A stretch of DNA of 64,000 nt. Source: JAZDRH01 sp047470865. GTDB lineage: Bacteria > Pseudomonadota > Gammaproteobacteria > Pseudomonadales > Pseudomonadaceae. The translations under genes were made by a program, and so were the position numbers. The notes under the pieces were generated by a model. That model was not told the DNA's origin and made no database searches. It worked only from the letters and a program-made list of their open reading frames with translations. The DNA lies in assembly GCF_047470865.1 (NCBI RefSeq), contig NZ_JAZDRH010000014.1:15719-79718 (forward strand). Reading direction: 5' to 3'. Positions 38,940 through 47,877 of this stretch are shown piece after piece; the first letter of the stretch is position 1; every line of letters starts with the position of its first letter.

Positions 38940-40762
38940 TACTGTTTCTCCGGTTTAATCCACCATGCACGTAAACCTAATGCATAAGGCGGGGTTTTTA
39001 CAAAATCAAAACGATCCCAATAAGCAATTCTATGCTTGTTAATGTGCCAATTAGGAATACTGTAGTAGCGCCATAGTAATACACGGTCGAGTGCTTGGGT
39101 GGCATTTATTTGCTGCTCGCGTGTTTTCGCTGCCATTAAATGTTCAAGCATTTTATCAACTACAGGATCTTGTATTCCTGCGTAATTTTTCCCACCTGTT
39201 ACATTGGCTTGGCTGGAGTGAAAATACAAGACTTGCTCAAGTCCAGGGCTAATACTTTGTGGCAGAGTTAACAAGGTTAAATCATAGTCGTAGCGGTCAA
39301 GACGTTGTTTAAACTGGGCGCGATCAACAGTTCGCAGCGTTGCCTCAATACCTACCATGCGTAAATTATTGATATAGGACTGAAGGACGCGTTCTAAGCT
39401 TGGATTGACGAGCAGTATTTCTAGTTTAAAAGGCTGGTTTTTACTGTTTCTTAAACCCTGTTCTGTGAGTTTCCATCCGCCTTGCTCAAGTAGTAATAAT
39501 GCTTGGCGAATACTCTCACGAGGTAGCCCACGACCATCAGTGGTACTTGTGGTAAAGGCTTGGCTAAACAACTCTTTCGGCAGCTTATCTTGCCACGGTT
39601 GTAACAACACACGTTGGTTTTTATCTGGAAGGCCTAATGCGCTAAAGGGGCTATTGGGGTAATAGCTTGTAGAGCGTAAGTAAGCTTGGTTAAATAAACT
39701 GTTATTGAGCCATTCAAAGTCAAATAGCAAGCTTAGTGCTTTACGCACTTCAATTTGATTAAACTGTGTACGCCGTGTGTTGAAAAATAAAGCTTGGGTT
39801 TGGCTAGGGATTTGGTGAGTAATTTCACGGCGGATAATCTGCTCTTTTCGCACGGCAGGAAAGTTATAGGCTGTAGCCCAGTTTTTTGCTTGATGATCGA
39901 TGTAAATGTCAAATTGGCCTGCTTTAAAGGCTTCAAAAGCAACGTGGCGATCACGATAAAAATCAAGAATTACTTTGTCAAAGTTGTATTTTCCTTTATT
40001 GATTGGCAAGTTTTCGCCCCACCAATTTGGCACACGCTCAAATGTAAGTTGCTTGCCAGGTTTTACTTGTGTAATTCGGTAAGGTCCGCTACCTAAAGGA
40101 GGCTTAAAGGTAGTGGCTTGAAAGTCATGTTTTTCCCAGTAATGCTTAGGTAAAACGGGGATTTCTCCAATTCGTAGAATCAATAAAGGGTTATTAGCGC
40201 GCTTAAACACAAAACGTACACGGTGGCTATTAAGTACCTCAACGCGGTCAACTTCTTGTAAGGGTACGCGGTATTGGGGATGTGCTTGTTCTTTTAATAT
40301 TTGATAACTAAATAAGACATCCTGTGCGGTAATAGGTGTACCGTCATGAAAGGTTGCTTCTTTGCGCAGATTAAAAGTGACCCAGCTTCGGTCTTGACTG
40401 TATTCTAAACTTTCAGCAATAAGACCATAAGCGCTGGTTGCTTCATCGCCTGATGGGTCATAGATTCCGCTACCTGCCATTAATGTGGCATTTAATTCGT
40501 TGACACCGTAATTTAAAAAATCATCTGAGGCAACAGGGCTTATGCCTTTAATGGTGTAAGGGTTTAATGTATCAAAGGTGCCATAGTTCATAATGCGCAC
40601 AGTTCCACCTTTAGGCGCATTAGGGTTGACCCAATCCAGATGGGTAAATGTAGAAGGGTATTTGAGTTGGCCAAACTGTGCATAACCGTGGCTTTGCACA
40701 ATAGTCGCAAAGCTAGGGGTTGAGAGCAGAGCCAATAATAAAAGAGTGAAAAAACGCGTCAT
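38939..40762 (-). CDS. yejA: Peptide-binding protein YejA (distal copy)
   Basis: Second SBP-5 periplasmic binding protein, 607 residues, first gene of the yej operon. The signal peptide MTRFFTLLLLALLSTPSFA is cleaved before TIVQSHG. It carries FTHLDWVNPNAPKGGTVRIMNYG and FHDGTPITAQDVLFSYQ. The frame extends to 40807, but the ATG at 40762 has AAGGG close upstream and places the signal peptide first. Tandem yejA copies beside mltD are also known in Pseudomonas. Confidence 0.92.
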   Translation of the reverse strand: MTRFFTLLLLALLSTPSFATIVQSHGYAQFGQLKYPSTFTHLDWVNPNAPKGGTVRIMNYGTFDTLNPYTIKGISPVASDDFLNYGVNELNATLMAGSGIYDPSGDEATSAYGLIAESLEYSQDRSWVTFNLRKEATFHDGTPITAQDVLFSYQILKEQAHPQYRVPLQEVDRVEVLNSHRVRFVFKRANNPLLILRIGEIPVLPKHYWEKHDFQATTFKPPLGSGPYRITQVKPGKQLTFERVPNWWGENLPINKGKYNFDKVILDFYRDRHVAFEAFKAGQFDIYIDHQAKNWATAYNFPAVRKEQIIRREITHQIPSQTQALFFNTRRTQFNQIEVRKALSLLFDFEWLNNSLFNQAYLRSTSYYPNSPFSALGLPDKNQRVLLQPWQDKLPKELFSQAFTTSTTDGRGLPRESIRQALLLLEQGGWKLTEQGLRNSKNQPFKLEILLVNPSLERVLQSYINNLRMVGIEATLRTVDRAQFKQRLDRYDYDLTLLTLPQSISPGLEQVLYFHSSQANVTGGKNYAGIQDPVVDKMLEHLMAAKTREQQINATQALDRVLLWRYYSIPNWHINKHRIAYWDRFDFVKTPPYALGLRAWWIKPEKQ

Positions 40763-40845
40763 AGTACCCTTATCAAAAATACAAACAGCATTTAGACAAG
40801 GTAGCACTATAACAAGTTTCTTAGGGATATATTGCTTCTACGACT

Positions 40846-42354
40846 TTATAAATACAGTGCTAGGCGTTGCCCAGGATGAATGACTTTTGTTTTTGGGTTC
40901 CATTGGCGTAATTGCTCCAAACTGACTTTGTGGCGCTGGGCAATTTGATACATAGAATCACCAGCTTGCACTTGATAGTACGTAGGCTGTTTTGCATTAT
41001 TAGTGGTATTGCTCGTGTTTTGGTTAATGGCTAATTGCTGACCCACCATCAAGGTGTTGTTTTTTAAGTTATTCCAGCGTTTTAAATCAGCCTCTTTTAC
41101 GCCATGTGCTTGCGCTATGACGGATAAGCTATCACCTGACTTCACTGTATAGCTCTGCGTACGGACATGATCCACAGCTAAAGTTTGCTGGCTAGTGGCA
41201 AAACGCCCTGGAATAGTTAGAACTTGACCCACGCGTAAGTTGTTAGAGCGCAACTTGTTATGCTGGCTGATAGTTTTTGCGGAGCTATTAAAGCGTTTGG
41301 CAATAACAGATAATGAATCGCCACGCTGTACAATATAGCTTTGCCAGCGTACTTGATCTTCAGGTTTAAGCTGTGCAATCTGTTGTTGCATTTTTTGTGC
41401 TTTTTCAGCAGGAACTAAAATGCGTTTAGGTCCACCCATAGTTACGCCTTGACGATAGCCAGGGTTTAAACGTTGCATTTCTTCTTTATCCAGTTTTGCC
41501 ATATGAGCAAGATGCTCGAGCGCTATTTGATGTTGTAATTCAACCGCCGTGAAATAAGGCTCATTTGGAACATCAGCTAAGGCTATTTGATAACTTTCTG
41601 GTGTGCTTAATATCTGAGACAACGCCAGTAGCTTAGGCACATAGGCCTGTGTTTCTGCTGGTAATTTTAAATTCCAGTAGTCGGTTGGCAAGCCATCTTT
41701 TTGATTTCTACGTTGGGCGCGTTGCACAGTACCTTCACCTGCATTATAAGCAGCTAGTGCCAATAGCCAGTCACCTTCAAAAAATTGGTTAAGGTATTGC
41801 AAATAGTCTAGAGCTGCATCAGTTGAAGCGACTATGTCTAAGCGTCCGTCATACCAAGATGTTTGCTGCAAATTGAAATAACGACCTGTTGCAGGCATAA
41901 ACTGCCAAAGCCCAGCAGCCTTAGCAGATGAAAGAGCGCTTGGATCATAAGCGCTTTCAATCATAGGCAGTAAGGCAAGTTCTAACGGCATATTGCGTGC
42001 TTGCAATTGCTCAACAATGTAATAGATATAAGGTGAGCTACGATCAGAAAGACGTTCAACATTTACTGGACGACTAGCAAACCATAAACGTTGTTGGTCA
42101 ACTCGCGGATTATCTGGGATTAATGCTTGAAGCTGATAGCCATCACGAATTGCCATCCAAATGGTAGGATTTTCCGTTAATAATTCGGCATCTTCAGAAA
42201 CTAATTGGGTTGTGGTTTTAGTGCTAGTTTCATTAGGTTGTAGTTGTTGCGTGGTTTGGCAGCCTGTTAAAAGCGCCAAGGCAACACTGCATGCCAATAG
42301 TGCAAAAGAACGTGGAAAACGGTGATATTGAGGAGGCGATTGAAATTCTTGCAT
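40846..42354 (-). CDS. mltD: Membrane-bound lytic murein transglycosylase D
   Basis: Outer-membrane lipoprotein that cleaves peptidoglycan. The 502-residue protein has a lipobox LTGC near residues 29-32, and an SLT domain with the catalytic Glu in MIESAYDPSALSSAKAAGLW followed by WQFMPATGRYF and AYNAGEGTV. Three LysM repeats lie at about 340-385, 400-445 and 455-500 (YIVQRGDSLSVIA, YTVKSGDSLSVIA, YQVQAGDSMYQIA). It is upstream of and in the same direction as the yej operon. Confidence 0.96.
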   Translation of the reverse strand: MQEFQSPPQYHRFPRSFALLACSVALALLTGCQTTQQLQPNETSTKTTTQLVSEDAELLTENPTIWMAIRDGYQLQALIPDNPRVDQQRLWFASRPVNVERLSDRSSPYIYYIVEQLQARNMPLELALLPMIESAYDPSALSSAKAAGLWQFMPATGRYFNLQQTSWYDGRLDIVASTDAALDYLQYLNQFFEGDWLLALAAYNAGEGTVQRAQRRNQKDGLPTDYWNLKLPAETQAYVPKLLALSQILSTPESYQIALADVPNEPYFTAVELQHQIALEHLAHMAKLDKEEMQRLNPGYRQGVTMGGPKRILVPAEKAQKMQQQIAQLKPEDQVRWQSYIVQRGDSLSVIAKRFNSSAKTISQHNKLRSNNLRVGQVLTIPGRFATSQQTLAVDHVRTQSYTVKSGDSLSVIAQAHGVKEADLKRWNNLKNNTLMVGQQLAINQNTSNTTNNAKQPTYYQVQAGDSMYQIAQRHKVSLEQLRQWNPKTKVIHPGQRLALYL

Positions 42355-42435
42355 ACTTTATAGGGCTATCATAGTTTGGGGGATTCTATGTAGCCCTGTG
42401 CGGTGGGTCAAGTTATAAAGGTATACTGATTTTTC

Positions 42436-43215
42436 TCAAAATTCATCTTTCCATGAGCGAATAGCAGCAAAAACTTCCACGTCACTCAAGGCTGATTGCT
42501 GCAAGCGTTGTTGTATTTTATGTATAACGTGGGCTTGATCAAAACGCATAAAAGGATTGGTTTGTTGTTCTAACTCAATATTTGTTGGTAGGGTTATTTG
42601 GTTTTTATCACGCTGATGTTCTACCTCGGCTAATCGCTGTTGTATAGCTAAGTTATCTGGCTCTACTGCATGGGCAAAACGTAAGTTACTTAAGGTGTAT
42701 TCATGGGCGCAGTAGACAAGCGTGCTTTTAGGTAGCTGGCGCAAGCGTCGCATGGCTTTGAGCATTTGTGCCGGCGTGCCTTCAAATAAACGACCGCAGC
42801 CAGCGGCAAAGAGTGTGTCCCCTGTAAAAACCATAGGCAGGTCTTCATCGGCAAAAAAGTAAACAACATGCCCTTTGGTGTGTCCAGGTACAGCCATGAC
42901 GTGTACGGCTTTTCCTTGCACAAAAAAATGCGCGCCCTCATCCACAGAGATATCGCGCTTTGGTACCTGCTCGTTAGCTGGTGCAAAGACGCGAGCTTGA
43001 GTTTGAGTAACTAACTCAGCTACGCCTCCTGTGTGATCAGCATGATGATGGGTAATGAGTATGTCAGTTAATGCAATGTGCGAGTGGTTGGCTAGCCAGT
43101 TTAAGACAGGTTGAGCATCGCCAGGATCAACCACAGCGCAGGTTTGCAGGTGGGTATTTTCTAATAGCCAAATATAGTTATCATTAAAAGCAGGTAGGGC
43201 ATGAATAAGTAGCAT
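42436..43215 (-). CDS. gloB: Hydroxyacylglutathione hydrolase (glyoxalase II)
   Basis: Hydrolyses S-lactoylglutathione in methylglyoxal detoxification. The 259-residue metallo-beta-lactamase fold has THHHADHTGG, GHTKGHVVYFF, FTGDTLFAAGCGRLFEG and the C-terminal CAHEYTLSNLRFA. The frame is open to 43281. The ATG at 43215 gives the family start MLLIHALPAFNDNYIW. It is divergent from the methyltransferase at 43345. Confidence 0.95.
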   Translation of the reverse strand: MLLIHALPAFNDNYIWLLENTHLQTCAVVDPGDAQPVLNWLANHSHIALTDILITHHHADHTGGVAELVTQTQARVFAPANEQVPKRDISVDEGAHFFVQGKAVHVMAVPGHTKGHVVYFFADEDLPMVFTGDTLFAAGCGRLFEGTPAQMLKAMRRLRQLPKSTLVYCAHEYTLSNLRFAHAVEPDNLAIQQRLAEVEHQRDKNQITLPTNIELEQQTNPFMRFDQAHVIHKIQQRLQQSALSDVEVFAAIRSWKDEF

Positions 43216-43344
43216 ACATAGTCTCTTATGTGGTGCAATTTGTTTAAGTTGTAAGCTAGTTAGCGGTAAATTGCAAAACAACCAAGGTTTAATCAGCTAA
43301 TAAATTAAGCTACTGTGATAACGCTAGATCAACGAGGATAGGCA

Positions 43345-44088
43345 ATGTTGCTGTTTACCCAACGGCGTGATCAAACTACTTTGCTGCGTCAGTGGAGTCA
43401 AAATACGCATATTAAATATCTGCTTACCAGCGAGCAGCAGGTGCTTGAGCAGGTTTTGGAAAACTATTTTGGTAGCTACTGTTTGCAATTTAATCCTTTA
43501 ACTTCATTGGCTTTACCAAACGCAATACGTCGCCATATTAGCTTAGGGGCAGAAGTGTTTAACCCAGATATTATTTGTGCAGAACATGCTTGGCCTTGTC
43601 ATCTTGATGAAGCCGATGTTGTCGTGCTGCAACACAGCTTAGAGTTTGCTAAGCAGCCGCATGACCTGCTACGTGAAGCAGCGAAAGTTGTTAGGCCTGG
43701 TGGACACTTAGTGCTTACTGGAACTGCCTCATGGAGTTGCTGGTCAGTATTTCAGCGCTATCAGCTAGGTATTTTGCGCTCTCGTATTTACAACGTTCGA
43801 AAACTAGTTGAATGGCTTAGCGTCTTAGGGTTAGTTGTTGAGATGAAATACTATGGCGCTTATTTGCCACACTTTGCGATCAAGAAAGAGCAACAAGCGC
43901 ATACTGCAGTGCGAGGCAAAGGCTTTCGACCGTTGGCAGGTTTCTATGTATTATCAGCACGTAAATTGGTACATGGTGCACGCTTAGTTAAAGAGCCATT
44001 GCTAAAATCCATTAGGCCATTAATTCCAATGCCTGCGCAAACCCGCGTAGGTGAAAGTCATCTAGAAAAAAAGAGCAGTCATGAGTGA
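43345..44088 (+). CDS. Class I SAM-dependent methyltransferase (conserved, unnamed)
   Basis: A 247-residue protein with the later part of a class I methyltransferase fold: DVVVLQHSLEFAKQPHDLLREAAKVVRPGGHLVLTG. The first glycine-rich strand is weak, so activity is not certain. Similar genes sit between gloB and rnhA in Pseudomonas (position of PA1814). The C-terminus is basic. It overlaps rnhA by eight bases. The substrate is unknown. Confidence 0.78.
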   Translation: MLLFTQRRDQTTLLRQWSQNTHIKYLLTSEQQVLEQVLENYFGSYCLQFNPLTSLALPNAIRRHISLGAEVFNPDIICAEHAWPCHLDEADVVVLQHSLEFAKQPHDLLREAAKVVRPGGHLVLTGTASWSCWSVFQRYQLGILRSRIYNVRKLVEWLSVLGLVVEMKYYGAYLPHFAIKKEQQAHTAVRGKGFRPLAGFYVLSARKLVHGARLVKEPLLKSIRPLIPMPAQTRVGESHLEKKSSHE

Positions 44089-44524
44089 TAACTCAGTAAC
44101 CATTTATACCGATGGTTCATGTAAAGGTAATCCTGGTCCGGGTGGCTGGGGTGTTTTTCTGATTTATAAAGGCATAGAGAAAGAGCTTTGTGGTGGTGAA
44201 TTAGATACAACCAATAACCGAATGGAGTTAATGGCCGCTATTCAAGGGCTAGCTATACTAAAACGGCGTTGCCAAGTAAAACTCTTTACCGACTCTAAGT
44301 ATGTTATGCAGGGCATTGAGGAGTGGATTGAAAACTGGAAAGCACGTGGTTGGAAAACCGCCAATAAACAACCAGTAAAAAATGTAGATTTATGGCAGCA
44401 GCTGGAATCGTTAACTAAGCAGCATGATATTACTTGGCATTGGGTAAAAGGTCATGCCGGTGATTATGGTAATGAAAAAGCCGACCAACTCGCTAATCAA
44501 GGTGTTGCTGAGGTATTGCAATGA
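44081..44524 (+). CDS. rnhA: Ribonuclease HI
   Basis: Cleaves RNA in RNA-DNA hybrids. The 147-residue protein has all catalytic acids: Asp in IYTDGSCKGNPGPGGWG, Glu in MELMAAIQ, Asp in FTDSKYVM and Asp in GNEKADQLA, plus the KGHAGD histidine. It overlaps the methyltransferase at its start and dnaQ at its end (ATGA), so the three genes are translationally coupled. Confidence 0.97.
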   Translation: MSDNSVTIYTDGSCKGNPGPGGWGVFLIYKGIEKELCGGELDTTNNRMELMAAIQGLAILKRRCQVKLFTDSKYVMQGIEEWIENWKARGWKTANKQPVKNVDLWQQLESLTKQHDITWHWVKGHAGDYGNEKADQLANQGVAEVLQ

Positions 44525-45252
44525 GATATGTTGTACTAGATACAGAAACGACTGGTATGCCAGTTACTGATGGGCATCGGATTGTCGAAATTGGCTGTGT
44601 GGAGGTGATTGGTCGTCAGCTAACAGGGCGCCACTTCCATGTTTATATTCAGCCCGACCGTGAAGTCGATGAAGGTGCCTTTGCGGTCCATGGCATTAGT
44701 GATGAGTTTCTAGCGGATAAACCGCGTTTTAATGAAATTGCTGAAGATTTTTATCAGTTTATAGAAGGCGCTTGTTTAGTGATTCATAATGCCCCCTTTG
44801 ATGTGGGCTTTATTGAAAATGAATTTAAACGCTTAGGTCAAACAGAGCGCACTCAGTTGTTAGATTACTGCACTGTGCTTGACACCTTAGTAATGGCACG
44901 TGAAAAACATCCAGGCCAGCGTAATAGTCTAGATGCTTTATGTAAGCGCTATGACGTGGATAACTCAGGTCGTGAATTGCATGGCGCTTTGCTGGATGCG
45001 GAAATTCTTGCTGATGTTTTCCTTGCGATGACCGGAGGGCAAACCAACCTTTCATTAGCGGGCGAAGCTGCATCAGGTTCAACAGGTGCGATTGCTACAG
45101 AGATTATTCGTCTCGCATCAGATAGGCCAGCATTACGAGTAGTTAAGGCTACTCAGCAAGAGCTAGAACGACATCAGCAGAGACTGGAAGTTATTGGTAA
45201 GGCTTCTGGCGGAGAAGCACTTTGGCGCCAGCTTGAAGATACTAAGCATTAG
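44521..45252 (+). CDS. dnaQ: DNA polymerase III epsilon subunit (3'-5' proofreading exonuclease)
   Basis: Proofreading subunit of the replicative polymerase, 243 residues. The DEDDh exonuclease motifs are Exo I VLDTETTGMP, Exo II IHNAPFDVGFIENE, and Exo III ELHGALLDAEILADVF with its His. The C-terminal segment that binds the alpha subunit follows. The rnhA-dnaQ overlap is the classical pair, here with the same direction. A terminator follows closely. Confidence 0.96.
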   Translation: MRYVVLDTETTGMPVTDGHRIVEIGCVEVIGRQLTGRHFHVYIQPDREVDEGAFAVHGISDEFLADKPRFNEIAEDFYQFIEGACLVIHNAPFDVGFIENEFKRLGQTERTQLLDYCTVLDTLVMAREKHPGQRNSLDALCKRYDVDNSGRELHGALLDAEILADVFLAMTGGQTNLSLAGEAASGSTGAIATEIIRLASDRPALRVVKATQQELERHQQRLEVIGKASGGEALWRQLEDTKH

Positions 45253-45258
45253 GAATAT

Positions 45259-45285
45259 AAAAAGGCACCTTCAAGGTGCCTTTTG
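45259..45285. terminator. Terminator between dnaQ and nhaB
   Basis: A stem AAAAGGCACCTT/AAGGTGCCTTTT with a very short loop, between convergent genes and with A and T tracts on the two sides, is probably bidirectional. Confidence 0.87.
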
Positions 45286-45302
45286 TTTTGCGCATTAACA
45301 AC

Positions 45303-46808
45303 TTATGCCCAATGGCTTACAGCAAACCAGCCAAGTAACCCCATGATTACTGTATAAGGCAATGCCATCCACACCATGCGACCATAAGACAAACGCACCA
45401 AAGGCGCTATAGCACTGGTTAATAAGAATAAAAAAGCGGCTTGTCCATTAGGCGTAGCTACGCTTGGTAAATTAGTACCCGCATTAATAGAAATAGCCAA
45501 CCACTCAAAATGTTCACGTGTCATACTGCCAGCAGCAAAGGCTTTCTCTACTTCAGTAATGTAGATAGTGGCAACAAAAACGTTATCACTAATAGCAGAA
45601 AGTAAACCATTAGCTATGTATAGCATGCTTGGTTGTTGATCCGTAGGTAGGCTTAACACCCAATGAATAATAGGTGTAAACAGATGCTGCTCCTGAATTA
45701 CGGCAACTACGGCAAAGAACACAACTAACAAAGCCGTAAATGGCATGGCATCTTGGAAGGCATTGCCAATTCGATGTTCTGCTGTAATCCCGTTGAGCGC
45801 TGAAACTAAGATAATGACTAATAAGCCAATAAGGCCGACTTCAGCAATATGAAAGGCTAAGCCAATAATAAGGATAAGTGCTGCGCTGGCTTGCACCCAA
45901 AGCGCGGCTACTTGTTGTGCTGTACGATTTTTTGCTTGTGATTGAGCAAAGTCAGCAAGTACTTGGCGCACCGGTTTAGGCAGCTTTGCACCATAGCCAA
46001 ACCAGTGTGTGCGTTCTAAAATCACACAGGTTATTAAGCCAGCAGCGAGCACTGGAATAGAAACTGGCATCATATGCAGGAAGAAGGTGCCAAAATCCCA
46101 CCCCATTTGTTTGCCAATTAGCAGATTTTGTGGCTCACCAACTAGCGTAGCAACACCACCTAAAGCAGTGCCAACGGCAGCATGCATCAACAAACTACGT
46201 AGAAAAGCGCGAAATTCCTCTAAATGCTCGCGGTCAAGCGCTGGGATTTCATTATCAGAGCTAATATTCGGATCATTTTCATTGGCTCTTTTACCCGATG
46301 CGACCTTGTGGTATACCGAATAAAACCCAACAGCTACGCTAATCACCACAGCCGTTACTGTTAGTGCATCTAAAAAAGCGGATAGGAAAGCAGCTAATGC
46401 ACAAAAAATAACACTGAGTAAGGTTTTTGACCTAATACCCAGTAAAACTTTTGAGAATACAGCCAATAACAAATCTTGCAGGAAGTGAATCCCTGTCACC
46501 ATGAAAATCAATAAAAGCAAGACAGGAAAGTTATGTACTAACTCCTTATAAACAGCATCAGGCGTGGCTAACTGCATCAAAATTGCTTCAACCACTAACA
46601 GTCCACCCGCTTGTAGCGGATAACACTTAAGCGCCATAGCTAACGTAAAAATAAACTCGGCGACTAATAACCAACTAGCCGTCTTAGCGCCAAAAGCAAT
46701 TAAAACAGCAGGGTTAATCAGCAAGAAAATAATAATTGCTTGCTTGTACCAGTTTGGGGAATTGCCTAAAAAATTACGCCCAAAGGATGATGCAAATGAG
46801 GTTAGCAT
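45303..46808 (-). CDS. nhaB: Na+/H+ antiporter NhaB
   Basis: Inner-membrane sodium-proton exchanger of 501 residues with about twelve membrane segments. It is of the family type throughout: NSPNWYKQAIIIFLLINP, AFLSAFLDALTVTAVVISV, GTALGGVATLVGEPQNLLIG, NGLLSAISDNVFVATIYITE and SINAGTNLPSVATPNGQAAF. The ATG at 46808 has GGAGAAG at good distance, so the frame opening at 46826 is not used. It is divergent from the dienoyl-CoA isomerase gene. Confidence 0.95.
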   Translation of the reverse strand: MLTSFASSFGRNFLGNSPNWYKQAIIIFLLINPAVLIAFGAKTASWLLVAEFIFTLAMALKCYPLQAGGLLVVEAILMQLATPDAVYKELVHNFPVLLLLIFMVTGIHFLQDLLLAVFSKVLLGIRSKTLLSVIFCALAAFLSAFLDALTVTAVVISVAVGFYSVYHKVASGKRANENDPNISSDNEIPALDREHLEEFRAFLRSLLMHAAVGTALGGVATLVGEPQNLLIGKQMGWDFGTFFLHMMPVSIPVLAAGLITCVILERTHWFGYGAKLPKPVRQVLADFAQSQAKNRTAQQVAALWVQASAALILIIGLAFHIAEVGLIGLLVIILVSALNGITAEHRIGNAFQDAMPFTALLVVFFAVVAVIQEQHLFTPIIHWVLSLPTDQQPSMLYIANGLLSAISDNVFVATIYITEVEKAFAAGSMTREHFEWLAISINAGTNLPSVATPNGQAAFLFLLTSAIAPLVRLSYGRMVWMALPYTVIMGLLGWFAVSHWA

Positions 46809-46992
46809 TACAACTTCTCCAGTCAATCAAGCCTGCTGTTTTAACCAATTAGCCAGAAATAGCAAGTAAAACTTAGTATTAAAGAATACTTTAGCCAAGT
46901 ACTTAGCAGTTTTTAGTCGTATAAAAATCGACTTATAGTTCTAGCTCAGCTAGTGTTTAACAGATTTAGAGAACCGTTTTAAGGATGACGTT

Positions 46993-47805
46993 ATGACCCA
47001 GTACAAAGCTTTTAAAATTGAACACTGCGACAAAATAGCCCAGATTAAAATTAACCGTCCTGAAAAAGCTAATGCAATGGATGCTGCTTTTTGGGATGAA
47101 TTATTGCAAATTATGCAGTGGATTGATAACGAGCCAAGTGTTCGTGTAGCAGTTATTTCTGGGGAGGGCAAACATTTCTCTGCTGGCATTGATTTAACCA
47201 TGTTCATGCAGCTGGCTAATGCCTTTGGTAAAGACCCTGCACGCAATGCCAACATAATTAAACAAAAAATATTTCAGTTGCAAAGCACTTTTAATGCCAT
47301 TGATCAATGCAGCAAACCAGTGATTGCGGCTATACATGGCGCTTGCGTTGGTGGTGCGGTAGATTTAATTGCAGCCTGCGATATGCGTTATTGTGCAAAG
47401 GATGCGCGCTTCTCCATCAAAGAGATTGACATCGGCATGGCCGCAGATGTAGGTACCTTGCAACGTCTGCCACACATCATTAGTGATGGTGTGATGCGCG
47501 AGCTTGCTTATACAGGACGCGAAGTTTCCGCAGATGAAGCCTTGCACATTGGTTTGGTTAATCAAGTTTACGCAAGTAAAGAAGAGCTATGTACGGAGGT
47601 TTTGCACCTAGCTCAAACAATTGCTAGCAAATCCCCCGTTGCCGTACGTGGCACGAAAGAAATGCTGCGATACGCACGTGATCATAGTGTGTCCGATGGT
47701 TTGAATTATATTGCAAATTGGAATGCTGCCATGTTGCAGTCTAACGATTTAAAAATTGCCATAATGGCAAGCATGCAAAAACAAAAGCCAGAATTTGAGG
47801 ACTAG
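46993..47805 (+). CDS. Delta3,5-delta2,4-dienoyl-CoA isomerase-like crotonase
   Basis: A 270-residue crotonase-family enzyme of unsaturated fatty-acid breakdown. It matches the ECH1 type: GKHFSAGIDLTMFM, GACVGGAVDLIAACDMRYCAKDARF, and KEIDIGMAADVGTLQRLP with the acidic residues used for proton transfer. AAGGATGACG stands before the ATG. In Pseudomonas the same gene lies between nhaB and fimL. Confidence 0.87.
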   Translation: MTQYKAFKIEHCDKIAQIKINRPEKANAMDAAFWDELLQIMQWIDNEPSVRVAVISGEGKHFSAGIDLTMFMQLANAFGKDPARNANIIKQKIFQLQSTFNAIDQCSKPVIAAIHGACVGGAVDLIAACDMRYCAKDARFSIKEIDIGMAADVGTLQRLPHIISDGVMRELAYTGREVSADEALHIGLVNQVYASKEELCTEVLHLAQTIASKSPVAVRGTKEMLRYARDHSVSDGLNYIANWNAAMLQSNDLKIAIMASMQKQKPEFED

Positions 47806-47877
47806 ACAGTGATACATTTTTCGTCACATTGTCATAATGACAGTGGGACAGGTTATTAGGTTGAACAGGACGCCAAT

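Noticed and set aside
40846..42354. LysM repeats of mltD as a possible tandem DNA repeat
   Set aside because: They are similar at protein level only and are a normal feature of MltD.
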